Source: Sporothrix humicola
Taxonomy: Eukaryota; Ascomycota; Sordariomycetes; Ophiostomatales; Ophiostomataceae
Length of the DNA stretch: 64,000 nucleotides
Assembly (NCBI GenBank): GCA_021396245.1
Contig: WNYE01000007.1
Coordinates: 496,001 to 560,000 of the forward strand
Direction: 5' to 3'
Positions 32,351-45,172 of this stretch are shown one piece after another (position 1 is the stretch's first letter; the number at the start of each line of letters is the position of its first letter). The position numbers and the translations under genes were made by a program. The notes below the pieces were generated by a model. That model was not told the origin of the DNA. It searched no databases and saw only the letters and a list, made by a program, of their open reading frames with translations.

Positions 32351-35300
32351 AAGATTTCGGGCGTAAAAAAACAAACCTAGATAACCGTGTATCCGTGACG
32401 ATCGAATGTCGTGTTGCTTGCATCGATGATGGACCAGACCTGAGATGCCATATAATTCACACGACGGAGACAATTAAGGGGCATCGGTTGTTAGAACGTA
32501 CTGAATTTTTTTCTTTTTTTTTACCCTTCCAATTAATTTCCATATTTTTATTTAAAAATTTGTTCTTTTTTTTGTCGCATCTCAACCTCTCATATTTTTA
32601 TCTCAAAATGACACCAAGACACTAGTGGTGATGGGATTACGTTGGGACCCAAGTCCCCAAGTCAGGTCCTCCATCATTTGAGAATTAGCAGAGCCAGACT
32701 CATAGAAGAACAGAGCTAGAAAACCACCAGTGACAAATTTTGACTGCCAGATTTACACCAGGAACAAAGGTATTGTCATGACGGATGACGTAATTCACAG
32801 TGGAATATCCCCCACTATGTTATACATGATGGCCAACTGCAACTGAGCTGCAACTTTATTGTGACTCGGAAACAGCTAGGGCTCCCTTGCTCAGTGTTAA
32901 GATGGATAGTTTGTGCTCTTTTACGTTTTGCGGAGAGAACGCCGAAGATGAAGAGAGTCCAATCGCTTGTGCGCCATGTATGCGCCTTCGATGTTTTCCC
33001 ACGACGCCCGGGCGCTAATGATCGATTCCGGGGATACTCCTGGAATAGCACATTGAGTTCAGATGGCCGAAGGACTGACTCGTTTCTGGCCGTCCGGTAG
33101 ACGGTTCGAGATATCATAGAACGAGAGAGCGAAAGCGAGCGCTCTATGTCGAGCTAGATATGAACAGTAACATCCCCAGCAATTCAATATGTAGACGGAG
33201 CCTTGAAAAAAGCAGCTCCGTTTTCACAGACTCTTCTCCGTTCCTGTCAATGCGTGCTGACGGATATCTCTCATATCTCCTTATTTTGGTAAACAAATTC
33301 CGACTTTTGTGTGCCTCGCTAGGCAGCTGTATTCTTTTTGGGGTCTTTTGTGCCCATCATCTCTTCTTTCACGCCTTTGACACGGTTTTTACGAACTGAC
33401 AACGGGCTTGGCGCTCGTATTCGACTGTTTTCTGGGGCGTCAAGCGTGGAACGTCGCGCTCTGGCTGGCCCAAAAGTATTTTGGTGTCATTGGGGCTTGT
33501 TTACAGCGGGTCATCCCGTCCTTCCAGGCCTTCTCCTGGTAAAGCCAGACCTGTTAGTGCTCTCGTCCAACAGTTCCGTTCCTGGCTGGTCTTTTACGAG
33601 GATGGTAGGGGGCATGAGGCTGTGGCTGCGCTTTTCGGGCACACAAAGAAACATTTCTTGGACGTCGCACTTTGTACCGCATTCGGCACACGCCGAGACA
33701 GTGGTGACAATGACAGCAGGCTCGGGGGAACCGGTGGGCCGGGGGGAAGGACAAGGTCAAAGAAAGACCCGCGGGGAAGAACTTGGCTTGTCCAAGGAAG
33801 CTGGTGGTACGTTGTTTTATTTTGTGGTGAGAACGCGATTATTCTTGTCGACATTGGCAGAGCCGCTGTGAGCCTCTGTGAGCCTCCATTTTACCGGTGC
33901 AACGCTGTTTGATGAGGATCTTAGGATATCTTACGGAGAAGAGACGAAAAGACAGAAAGACGATGACATGAACTGTGCTCCATTTTGGGGGAAGTCGTCT
34001 GACGATTGCTGCTAATGGCAAGACGAAGAAATGCGACGCTGTTCCTGTCTTGCGTGTCCACTATTATTTGCTGATATATTTCTGTCGTCCGGTTTTGGCA
34101 TCGACCATGTGGTCAAAGACCGAGGAGGTGGGTTCTGTTGATAATTTTGGGGACAAAGGACAAAAGAAAGAAAAGAAACAAAAAAGGAAGAAGCGCGATA
34201 TGCATGGCGTATTCTGCAAGCGCAGTCGTGCTGCAGGTGCAACCGAGAGTGAGCAGTTTATTTCGTTTTCTTTGCTCTTTCCTCGTTCTGTTGGCTTTTT
34301 GCTCTTTCCTTTTACGGCACATACCATCAGTAAAAGCTCAAGCTACAGCACTGCATGCATGCCAAGTCGCACCGAAGCTTCGTCTTCTTGGTCGTCTTAG
34401 TGTTTGTCCCAACAAAGTCGGCAATGTGCAGCTCTCTTGCCCACAGCAAGCGGCAACTGTGAATGCGAACAAGAGGTATTTGTCTGGATGCGATGGGTCA
34501 AAAGGTGGTGGAATACGACGCCGCCGTTGACGACCTTTCCATTTGCGGCCAAGATGCCAGTGGGGTTCCGTGAAAAGGAAGGAGCGAGCGGTGGAAGGAG
34601 CCGGCATCGCCTTGTTCGTCTTGTCCTGATTTCTTGTCCTCGTCTTGCCAATGTAGTTCTTTTGTTCTATCCTTTGGATATTCTTTTCTCGATCGCTGCT
34701 GTCATTGTCTCTACGTTTACCCGCGGATCCGTGTCTAGCTATCTCTCTCTCTGCACTCGTAACTTAATGTGGAGAGCTCTTTGTCCACCAACTCTCCATA
34801 GATCTTCCCCTGGGGCGTCAACGACTATCTTCCGCAAAAGAGGAAAAACGATGCGCCTTGGAGTCGAGAGAACAAAAAAGAGCTTCCACTGACCTGGCCA
34901 GTAGTGGCAGGTCCCAGGAACACACTAGCGCTCAAGCTCCCACGTTTGCTGGCGTTGGTGTTGGTGTGGACGCCGAACCTAAATACGCCATCTATGATCT
35001 ATGCCAGTCTTTTTGGCGCCTTTTGTTGCACTTTTTTTGGCACTTGGTCTGCATGCACTTGCAGGTTGAGCTGTTTATTATGGAGCAGGTTTTGCGCCGG
35101 CCGTCCTGCATCTCGATATTTGGCGTTCCTCTCCAACCTCTCGATTTTAACGGCAAAAGCGTCCAGCTCCCAGGATCGAGAGAAAAATGATCGAAAGGAC
35201 CTCTCTGTGGATCTCGTTCATACATGCCCCATCTGAAATACGGACTGCATCGCCCAGCAGGCACCGACATAGTGGCACAGGGCGGCAAGAGGGACGTGGC

Positions 35301-35942
35301 TCCTGGAATACGAACAAAAAATGCAGAATGCAGAATGCAAAACGGCCTGTGCCTCTGTGCCCCTGTCACCGTTCAGCCTGCCAGGGGTATTGGCGATGCA
35401 AGGAAGATACTGGCAATTGGAAATCGGAAATCGAATGTTGTGAACAATATTCTCGAATGAGAATGTGCAAGGGAAAGGTCAAGGAAACACAAGGCAAGGC
35501 AAGGCAAAAAGCACAGGGCCCCAACAGCCTCAGACAGGGCAGCTCGCTTCCAACTGATTCGTGGTTGTTTCTGTCCCTGTTGACCCTGGTCGATGCATAC
35601 GTCACAACTTGTGTCCTGTCACAGAACCACATACGGAACATTCTTTGTCACTGGCGCAAGCAAGATGCAAGTCCACGTACGCATTCAACATAATTGACCT
35701 CTCAGGTCGTGTGCTGTCAATTGATGTCGACGTATCAATTGCAGCTGTCTTTCTTTCTTCTCCTGTCTTTGTAATCTTTTGTGAACTCACTGAATTTTGA
35801 CAGCCTTACGGGATCGGCGTGTTTTTGTCTTCACCGATTTCCTGGTTCGCCTCTCTAAAAATAAATAACAGGCCAATACAAAAGGCCCAGAGCTGCCAGC
35901 GCCAGCAGGCTCTTCTCGTCGATCGACACACCGCTGTCCAAA

Positions 35943-35988
35943 ACCCATCTTGCCCATCTGTCTCCATCTGTGTCCATCTTGCCCCATC
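35943..35988 (+). repeat. Imperfect minisatellite, CCATCTG/CCATCTT units
   Basis: About five diverged units of the type CCATCT(TG/GT)(C)(T) spaced 7-11 nt apart. No coding context. Confidence 0.5.
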
Positions 35989-38900
35989 GCCGTGCCGATC
36001 TTGATCGTTTCCTCGCTAGACGGGCCACGCAACGCCTGCGACTGAAAAGCGAGAAAAGCCCCAGCGCTGTTTTCAGAACACCTAAAACCACTGTAACAGT
36101 GCAACCTTGACGGGCTCGACAGGCCACGACGTAAGCCGGATCGCCTCAGTGTCACAACAACGTTTCCCGTTCGTGTCTTGGAGATGTTAATGTTGACGAG
36201 CTTCACTTTTGTCCTGTAAACTTCGGCGTCTAGTAGATTAATCTTCAGAGGCTCTTCTCAGTAATATTTTATCAATCTCCTCCTGCATCACTACTTCCAC
36301 TTTCCTCTCAACAGCCAACAACCACTGATAGACTATCCCACGCGGCGCTAAATCATACCCGCTTCCGCCCATCCACTGCGTCACTCCGTTCCTCCTCCTT
36401 GTCTTGTGAATCGTCCCTATTCCTCCGTTCCCTCCTTTTCTTGCGTCACTGCTTGTGCATTTCCAAAATTAGTGGGAAAGAAACACCCAACCTCGCCGAA
36501 GAAAAGTCAGCTCTCCTGCAGGCTGCAGGTGCAAAAGGACACACCCGCATAATTGGCATTTTATTTCTTGGGATTTAGTATTGGATATCAGACATCATAG
36601 AACCAACAATTATCACACTTGAATACGGCAGTACGAGCTCGACATAAAACGGTAATTTCGTTTCTGCTTGGCCTCGTATTGTGCTTTTGCTTCTGCTCTT
36701 TGTTTTCTTTTTGCTCCTTTCTTGCGTATTGTCCCCTCTCTTATCGTTTTTTTTTTTGTTCTGCCGGGCTGTGTTTCATTACCAGAAACTAGAAACAGCG
36801 AACAGGAAAAGCAATGACTCCAAAACGGAGTCGCACACCTGCAAACACGAAAACGAATTACAATTGAAAAAAAAAAAAGACAAAAAGCCAAGCAAAATCT
36901 CGACAGTCCGGAACACACTGCCAGACTGAGACTGGAAAACGCTGCGAGCTACCCGACCCATCCGCTTGGCGTTTTGCCCCCAGCCCTCGCGTCTTTTCCC
37001 ATCTCGCGCCCCGGCTTCCCCCAGAAAAAAAATAAAGGGACGAGAAGGAATCAGAATCCGCAAAACGGGCAATTGGCGATTCCATCAACTGCAGCAGGGT
37101 CATCGATACGGAGAATAAGTACATATGATAAAAGCGCGCGGGGTGACGGGTATTACTGACGGGGTGGTTCTGAATAAAACTTTGCCGCCTGCCACTTTTC
37201 GTGCCTCGTTCCTCGTCCCTTCTTTTTGGACGTATTTCTCCTCTTTTTCTTTCCATTTATTTTTCTCGACTTTCGTTTTTGCCTTCTGTATATTCTGTTC
37301 GCCATTCACGCTTTCCGACTCGAGCTGTCCATTGCTGTTGCCGCTATTGTTGCTGCCATTGGCACTTGCCTATTTGGTCACATTGTCGCTCCTGCTATTT
37401 TCTGCTTGCTGCTTGCTGCTTGCTTGCTTTTTCCACTCGGTAGGTCGGTCGCGATTGCCCTCTCTTTGTTATCTATCGACCATTTGCACGACCTTCCTGA
37501 TCCTCCTGTTCCGCCCTTATTCATCTCCTCGACCTCATGGCACGGCGATAGTCGCCTACCCTTTCTCTAAATCTTTGCGCCCAGCCATTCTGACAAACAA
37601 AGGGAATTGAACCGGTCTACGTCAACTTCCAGCCCTTCTTAGAGCTTCTCCAGCTTCTTCCACGCCGAATAAACACAACCCGTTGCCGCCGCTCTTGGGT
37701 TAGGGTACTTGCCTCTGTAAGTAGATCTGCCCATCACTTTTGGCACGCTCTTTCACATCGCTCCTGCCTCCAAGATACCAAGACTGTTGTTCAGTAAGAG
37801 GTAGAGAGGTGGTATTCCCACAGATCCTGGGCGCCGCGTACATCCTGACATTCGCCTGCCGTTACGTATGCGCCAGTTGCTGTTGGGTTGTGCTGTGGTG
37901 TTTGTGTTGCGCCTTCCCCGTTCAACCATAATCCGAACCTGCCCAGCCTGCCCAGCTTCCCCAAGCAGCAGAAAAACCAGCTTCAACTAAACATCAAGAA
38001 CACGGCAGCTGCGAACGAGCATGTTTTCACGTCTTGGCCTACTCGTACAATAACTAACAAAGAAGGAAGCCGCGACCGTTTACCCTTAACCAACTCGTCG
38101 CCCCCAAATATCTATTCAGCCATTGCCCTCCTTCGCTCCTTCTTCCCCAGACGGAAACAAACAAACTCGTCTCGAAACATACAAACACGAGAGCACGGCC
38201 TCTTTTTTTTCATTCTCGCGCCTTCCTTTTATTCTTCCTTCTCGCCCGTCGTTCCACCCGCCACTGCCTCATTCTGACAGGAGCCCAACCAACTTTCAGG
38301 AAAGAGGTACAGACAGCTAAAAGGTAGGTACGCGCGCGCGGACTCCCGAACAGCAGGAGCTCCAGTCTTTTTCTCCCCTTGGACTACGTCAGCCATTGGG
38401 TTGCTCCTTCCACTTTCCTGCCTTCTTTTCCCAGCTCGCTCTTCCTGCATCTCATCTTTTCTATTCCTCCTTTTCCCTCTTGTCCTTTTCCTCTCCTCCT
38501 CTTTTATTTTTCACCTTCACCGTCCTATTCTCATTCCCCTCACACGACCTACGACGCCCGCATCGCAATTCCCCGACCTTCCGGCGTCTTGTCGCATTGC
38601 TTCTCCTCTGGCGTCCTGCACTTGGAGAGCTTTCGTCACTAGAACGGAACAAGCCATCGGCTCTCTTTTTAGCTTCCTCTTCTGGTCTGCTATCCCACCA
38701 AAATACACCAAAATAAGAGAGAATCTGCGACTTGCTGCGAGCCCACGAGCCTGCGACCCCAAATCAGCCACAACCCTTGCAAGCTTCCATTCCTCGACCG
38801 CCTCTTGTCGCTTGCTTGTCCCCTCACTGGCAGGCGGCCGCCCGTCTCTATTTTGACTCCGTTTCCCTATCGTATTGCCCGGCTTGTCCGTCTTGGCCCG

Positions 38901-39068
38901 CCTCATTCTTTTTACCCTTCTCTTCCTTCTCGCTCTTTATTACCAGCTCGTGTTCCCTCATTATTTTTCTTCTTCTCATTTTATTGTTTTTGTCCTCACC
39001 TTCTCACACCATTTCAGCGTTTTCGAACTCGCCCTATCGTCCTCGGCCTTTTTACGACGTATTACAAC

Positions 39069-39088
39069 ACCTCACCTCACCTCACCTC
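39069..39088 (+). repeat. (CCTCA) pentanucleotide repeat, 4 units
   Basis: Four tandem CCTCA units in the likely 5' UTR of the PH-domain gene, about 290 nt upstream of its ATG. Confidence 0.7.
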
Positions 39089-39379
39089 AAAAAAGCCACC
39101 CCTGTCGCTGCGTCTCAGCTTTTGGACCAACGACCGACCGATCGAGCAGATTAAAAAACACCCGACGTCAGAAGAAAAATAGAAAACCCAGAAAGAAACA
39201 GATCGCCGTGCCCCTCAGCCAGCGGACCTGTCGATTTTTCCACGTTTCCAGGGATCGCGCGTAAACAAGACGATATCGACCTACCACATAACCTCACACA
39301 AGCGCACCTTGCTCTCACACACCACACAGACACCCAACGCCAGGTCTTTCGCTAAAGACCCCAGGCCCAATAGCCCAAG

Positions 39380-42300
39380 ATGGGTCGGAATCGCGGTTAG
39401 TATTTCGCTATGCTATGCACCTATTGTTTTATTGCTTCCGTTATTCTTATTGTTATTGCCTCTTCTATTGCTATTGCAATAGTTTCTATTACACGATTTG
39501 CACTATTACTCTATGACAATCATGCTCCCAGCCCAGCCCACCATTCCCCCAGTCCGCCGCCTATTATGCCTCTTCCTGGGCTCTCCGCAAAGTTGCAAAT
39601 CCTCCCCCAAGAGCCTTTTCACGACTTCCTTCCCCTCTCTGCCGTCTCATCCCACAACCTCCCAGGCTTTTTGACGTTTTTCGTCCGCCGTCATGGCGCT
39701 GTCTGCTTGTCCGGTGCCTTGGCTCGACTTTGGCCCCTCTTCCAGTTTAATTACCCTTATCCCGCCAAAATGCACCCCAACATACACAGAGGCACCACAG
39801 AGTTGCAGAACACACCCAAACACGACAGCGAAATCGCCCAAATAGCCCAAATCGGCTTGGAACCGGCTAGATATTCGAGCTAGATGTCAATGGTCGGACC
39901 GCTGGTGGCATCATCGCTTCGTGGACGGGTAGACTACTTGCCTCTTACGCGTGTGCCTTTTTCAACGCTAGTTGGTTGAAAGTAAGAGAACAAAAGGAAA
40001 AAGAAGAAAAAAAAGCAACAAAGCAGCGCGGTCCAACAAAATAACGGCCTACGTCGTCCAAAATCATGCGTCGGCATCGGTGTGTAGCGCTTTCTCATTG
40101 CACTTCGTCTCTTCGTCCAGCTGTTCCTGCGCTCTCCTCCAACCGTTTTCTGCAGTTCGGACAAGCCACTTTTGCGAACCGGTTCAGCCAACCATTTCCT
40201 TGTTGCCTGTTCTTTTGTTCCTTATTTTTGTTCTTCTTTTCCTTCCCCTTCTTCTCTTTGCTTTCCTCATTTGTTCCTTTGTGGCTTTGTTTCTTGTTTT
40301 CTTGCTCTTGTACTCCATACAAGAACTCGGCGTGTCACCCATCCATCTCTTTTCCCTCTTTTTCCCGCCCATTGATTGCCTCCTGACCCAAATTCGTCAC
40401 GTTTTGTCTGAGACCTTTTTTTTCTACCACTCGTTTCCCTTCCTTCGCATCCCTCGGTTCTGTCAACCTCCTCTTTTTCTTCTTTTCTATTCTTACCTTC
40501 GTTTATTCTTTTCGGCTTCCTTTTTTTCTTTTCTTTTCATCGCATCGAATCGCCGTCCCACTTCCAACTTTGCCCACATATTAACTCGCAACTCACCCCA
40601 CCTACAGTTCTCTCGTTTATGTCCCAGCTGTCTGGTGGCGGCAACAGAGACTCCAGGACACCTTCACCACCCACGGCAAACCCGAACCACTCCGAAACGT
40701 TTGCGAACATCAGCAACGCCTACAACGCGGGCCGCAAGCCCGAGCCGCCCACCCAGATCCAGACCAACACATCTGCGTCTGCCTCATCACCAGAGCCGTT
40801 TCCCGACGTCACAATACCAGCATCTCCCACTCGCGGAGGAGAGGATGGCCTTGGCGCACTAGGCGGAAGCGACGCACAACAATTCACACCAGGCCCCGGC
40901 CGCCAGCGGAGCTCATCACGACCCCTGTCCATGATCCAGACCTACACGCCGCTCGTCATGGATACCAACAACACCATTCCAGAGCTGCAGCCCGTCTTCA
41001 CGCTCCTCAACAACCACGCAAACAAGTTGTACCAGGAGGGCTACTTCCTCAAGTTGGACGACCAGAACACACGTGCGACTCTCCTGCCTGCTAAAAATGG
41101 GCTTTTCCCCCTCCAATTCTCGTGAACACAACTGACATTTTTGCGCTTTTTCAGAGGGCCGCCCTAACCCGGACAGAAACTGGACAGAATGCTTCGCTCA
41201 GCTTGTCGGCACCGTGCTCTCTCTTTGGGACGCGGCGGAGCTTGACACAGCAGGCGAAGATGGCGAGGTGTTACCCAAGTTCATTAACCTGACGGACGCC
41301 TCAATTAAAGTGGTACGTCATTTTAACTCATCCCCCAGCATTAGCCACTCGGTAGCGAGAAATTGTGCTTCCTTGTGTCGCTTTGCAACGGTAGACTAAC
41401 TGTGTTGTGTTTGCTTCAGATCGATTCCCTCCCAACGCGTTCCGCAAACGAGCAGCCCCTCCAAAATGTCCTCAGTGTTTCGACCGCCGGCCGCAACCGG
41501 TACCTCCTGCACTTCAACTCCCACCACTCGATGATCCAATGGACTTCCGGTATCCGCCTCGCCATGTTCGAACACTCGACTCTGCAGGAGGCCTACACTG
41601 GCGCTCTCATCGCCGGCAAAGGCAAGACCCTTAACAACATCAACCTCATCATGAGCCGCTCCAAGGTTACCACTGAGGAGTGGGTGCGTGTGCGCTTTGG
41701 TGCTGGTGTTCCGTGGCGCCGGTGCTGGTGCGTCATCTCACCGCCAGATGAGAAGGAGGTGCAGAAGTTGCAAAAGGAAATGAAGAAGCGCTCAGTCTAC
41801 GACCGTTCGCACGTTCCCCAGCTTAAGGGCGACATCAAGTTTTACGACAAGAAGGTTGAGGGCAAGAAGCAGAAGAAGGCCAAGCCGATCGCTACCGTCA
41901 CCAACGCCTACTCGGCTTACGCTATCTACCCACAGTCGAAGGCCTTGATTGACGCTTCTTCTCTTGTTAAGCTGGAGGGTACCATCACGATCCACTCGGA
42001 CCCTGCCTCGACCACCGAAGGCTTCGTGTTCATGATGCCCGAGGTCCGCCCCATGGTCAGCGGCTTCGAAATGCTCCTGCGCGCCCTTTTCCCTACCTGG
42101 GACACATTCTGCCTCTACGGCCGCCCGCAGCGCCTTGTGGCCAGCACTCTCGACCCCCGCTCTCTCATGTTCGCCATGCCCAAGCACCGCCGCTACGGCT
42201 ACCTCGAGATCATGGACGTTTCGACTCTTGTCTTGACGGACGGCAGCGGTGCATGGACCGAGCGTGAGTGGCGCAAGCGTCTCAAAGACCTGACTGCCAA

Positions 42301-45172
42301 GCGCATGGCCGCCATGGACGAGAGCGCCAGCAGCGGATTTGAGAGCGAGCGCACATCGAACCGCAGCAGCAAGCGCCTTAGCTTTGGCCCTGGCCAGATC
42401 CCGATGAGCAACAGTGCCGGTGTCATTGGCGAGCGTTCTCAGACTCCTCGCGCCCGTGTCAACTTCGCCGACGAGGGCGAGTCGCTGCGGTCTGGACGGT
42501 CGGCAGGTCCTGCACAGAGCTCGAGCATTCGGACGGATTCTGCACCCCCGGCTTCTGAGCGCCAGCGTATCCCTTCGTCTATGGCACAGGCAGCAACTAT
42601 CGCCCACGCACGCAACAACTCGGACATGGGTATGGGTGCCGGTGACAATCTCCCGGCTCCGTACGGCGGCCAGCCCGCTGCCTTCTTCGATCCGACGATC
42701 ACCAGTGGTGGACCTGGTGGTGCTGGCGGTTACTACCCGACTGGTGCCTCTCCGTCGCCGGCTGCCCGCGGCTACGTCAACGAACTGGCTACTACTCCCG
42801 AGCGTGTCAGTTCGGAAGACGACGTGTCCTCGTCTCGCAATGCGACACCCCCGCGCGACCTTCGCGACATACAGCAGCGCCTCCAGACCCCTGAGCCTGT
42901 TGTCACGCCGCCCGCTGCCCAGCACCCGCCGTCGTCTCGCCCGGCTGCCACACCTTACCACTCGGCCGAGCTGCGCAGAGCCAACAGCCGTCTCTCCAAC
43001 TCCACTCTTGCCCAGATTGTCAACGCAAGTGCTGTCGCCAGTGAGGGCTGGCCCATGCCTGACAATCAGGAACGCCGGCCCGGTAGCCAGGGCAGCAACA
43101 ACAGCCGTGGCGGTAACGGCCAGCCTGGCAACCAGCTGCCATCCTCCTCGTCCGTCCCTTCCTTTGGCCAGCCCGGCTATCCCCAGGGAGGACAAGGTCT
43201 GGCCTCTTCCAACACTGCACCGCACCTAGCATACTCGAAGTCCCCTCTCAATCAGGCACACAACGCCCTTGCCCCTGCTTTTGATGTCACAGCAGCAAAG
43301 CCCTCTCCCCAAGTCGCAGGAAACCTGCCCCAGGTGCCCCCGCACACTGGCCATCTGCCAACCCACATGCACGGCGCCGAATCTGGCCGCCAGGTGCTTT
43401 TAGCTCAAGGTCCTACCCCTCCCGCCCCCTCCTCTAACCCTAACCCAACCTCCTCCCTCCCTACCCAAGAAGTCACTTCCCACGAGGTTACTTCGTCTTC
43501 CGGGCCAACACCCGAGCGGCTGCGGACTCCTCCGCCGAACGCCGGTCGAGCTTCCATTTCTGGGGCTCCTGCGCTATCGCCGATCCAAACGTCCCCCCCT
43601 ATCCAAAGGAAACCCGTTCCTTCGAAAGCTGACAGCGAGCAGAGGTATAAGGCGCCGGCACCTTCTGAGCCGCAGTCGGCCATCTCATGTTCAGGAAGCC
43701 TGCAAGATTACTATATCGATGAAGCCGCTCTTGCACAGGTCCAGCTCGCCGACAACATCCCCAACAACGAGCCCAGCATTCGGCAGGAGGTCGTCCGCCA
43801 AGACACCAAGCGCAGTGAAGCCAGCAGCCGCTATGACGATGCCTCGTCGACTACAACACCCGACTATGCCAGCACCCATGAGTCAGTTCGGACCCGGGAA
43901 TCTGTGGACCGCCCGCGCGCCGGTATCCTGCGCACAGTTGGAGATGCCGCGCCGCCGCCACCTGCACCCAACGAGGTCCTCGACATCCCAGAAGTCAACT
44001 TTGGCCCGACCTACAACTATGCCTCAGCAAACATCCCACGCAACAAGACACCAACTCCACTGGGTGGCGGCAACTCTGCCAACCAGCCCGCGAGAACCTA
44101 TTCACCCGCTCCTGCAGCAGCACCCTCCGGCCCGGCTAAACTCCGCAAGACTCAGGGCCACAAGCAGCGCTCTTCCGACATGAGCCACTATCGCCAAGAA
44201 TCGGACGACACCATCCGCCGCCGCAGTGTCGCATGGCAGCCTGGAGGTGCTATGGTGGGCACAACTGCCAATGCCGGTGGTGAAGGTCACGCCGGCGCTA
44301 TGACCCCCGAGCAGTTCGTGCTTCAACGTGCCCAAGCAGCGCAGGCACCCGTCTACCCGCCTCACCAGAGAAACCCGTCCAACAACTCGTTGTTGAACAT
44401 GCGTAACCAGACACCCTCACCTACGATGCGCCGCACGTCTAGTTACGATATGCTCAGCCGTGCCGTACCGAGCCCACAGTACCAGGAGCAGCCACGCCCC
44501 AGTTCACAGGGCGCCACGACCGCACTTGGAAACCATAACCGTAACGGCTCTATGGCTATGGATGTCGGTGCCCACCTCTCGGCTCGCGAGCAGGAGCACC
44601 TGGCCCGCATGACTGGTGCTCCCCTCCTCAATGTGGCCGCCAACTCCCGCAACCCCCAGCAGCCTGCCGGTGGACCCGGTCTCGTCGGCGCTATTGCCGC
44701 TCGTGAGCGGGAGAAGCAGCAGATGAAGGACGGCGTGAGCTCGCAGGCGGTGCAGTATGCCATCAACCAGCGCCAGCAGCTCCAGTTCCAGCAGCAGCAG
44801 GCGGCCCAGCAGCAGTACTACCTCCAACAGCAACTTCAGCAGCAGCAGCAGCAGTACGCTCAAATGTACGGCACACCGAGTCCTCAAGCACAGAGTGGAT
44901 ACAACGGCTACCAGCTGCCACCCGGCCACGGCCCGCCGCAGAACCGTCCCTCGCCACAGCAAATGGCCGCCCAGGCCGGCAACACTTATGTTCCCCCACA
45001 GGGCTATGGCCAGGGTGGCATGCCAGGCGGCTGGCCGATGAACTCGCCCCAGGTGCAGCAGCAGCAGCAGCAAGGCTACTTTGCAGCACAAAGCCAATAC
45101 GCGCAGAGTCAATATGGTGGCACACCGCGGTCAAGAACACCTGGACCTTCGCATCCTGGCCAGGCCTATTAA
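39380..45172 (+). CDS. Tandem PH-domain protein, CAF120/SKG3-like
   Basis: Four exons: 39380-39395, 40608-41072, 41155-41312 and 41420-45172, giving 1463 aa. The first coding exon encodes only MGRNR plus one base; the junction G|TT continues as VLSFMSQLSG, so it joins in frame. The folded part is about residues 130-480. It starts with YQEGYFLKLDD and GRPNPDRNWTECFAQLVG, then HFNSHHSMIQWTSGIRLAMFEH (end of a first PH domain). A second PH-like unit follows (WVRVRFGAGVPWRRCWCVI, GDIKFYD, AYAIYPQSKALID, EGFVFMMPEV). Then come ALFPTWDTFCLYGRP and AMPKHRRYGYLEI. This block is characteristic of the yeast Caf120/Skg3 family, linked to CCR4-NOT and the bud neck. The remaining 980 or so residues are disordered, Pro/Ser/Gln-rich, with polyglutamine near 44770-44860 and 45053-45072. 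If the first exon is wrong, the start would be the ATG at 40619. Confidence 0.85.
39396..40607 (+). other. 1.2-kb first intron of the CAF120/SKG3-like gene
   Basis: Donor GTTAGT after MGRNR; acceptor CTACAG before TTCTCTCGTTTATG. The intron is about ten times longer than others in this gene and contains the T/C-rich stretch 40190-40540. The open frames within it lack motifs. Confidence 0.65.

Larger units (their letters stand above)
30073..39379. other. 9.3-kb gene-poor region between the DUF726 and PH-domain genes
   Basis: The segment of about 30100-30950 is purine-rich on the plus strand and fits the leader of the minus-strand DUF726 gene. About 31000-33200 is AT-richer and holds a decayed transposase plus three CGTAACACA repeats. 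About 33200-36600 holds overlapping motif-free open frames, a short AAGGC repeat (35491-35505), a GCAGAAT repeat (35328-35342) and a CCATCT-type minisatellite (35943-35988). About 37190-39379 is pyrimidine-rich on the plus strand, consistent with the promoter and 5' UTR of the gene at 39380. No intact gene is supported. Confidence 0.55.

Noticed and set aside
33338..33912. Overlapping 177-aa and 143-aa plus-strand frames
   Set aside because: Two frames over the same bases, neither with conserved motifs or splice context; treated as chance.
37600..37625. tRNA B-box-like GGTTCAATTCC on the minus strand
   Set aside because: The flanking sequence cannot form a T-stem, and no A box or acceptor stem is found at the right spacing.
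41792..43225. 477-aa open frame on the minus strand
   Set aside because: Antisense shadow of the PH-domain gene; composition is a mirror of the sense codons.
43435..43446. Telomere-like TAACCCTAACCC
   Set aside because: Lies inside the coding exon of the PH-domain gene (Ser-Asn-Pro-Asn-Pro-Thr codons) and has only two units; not an interstitial telomere.
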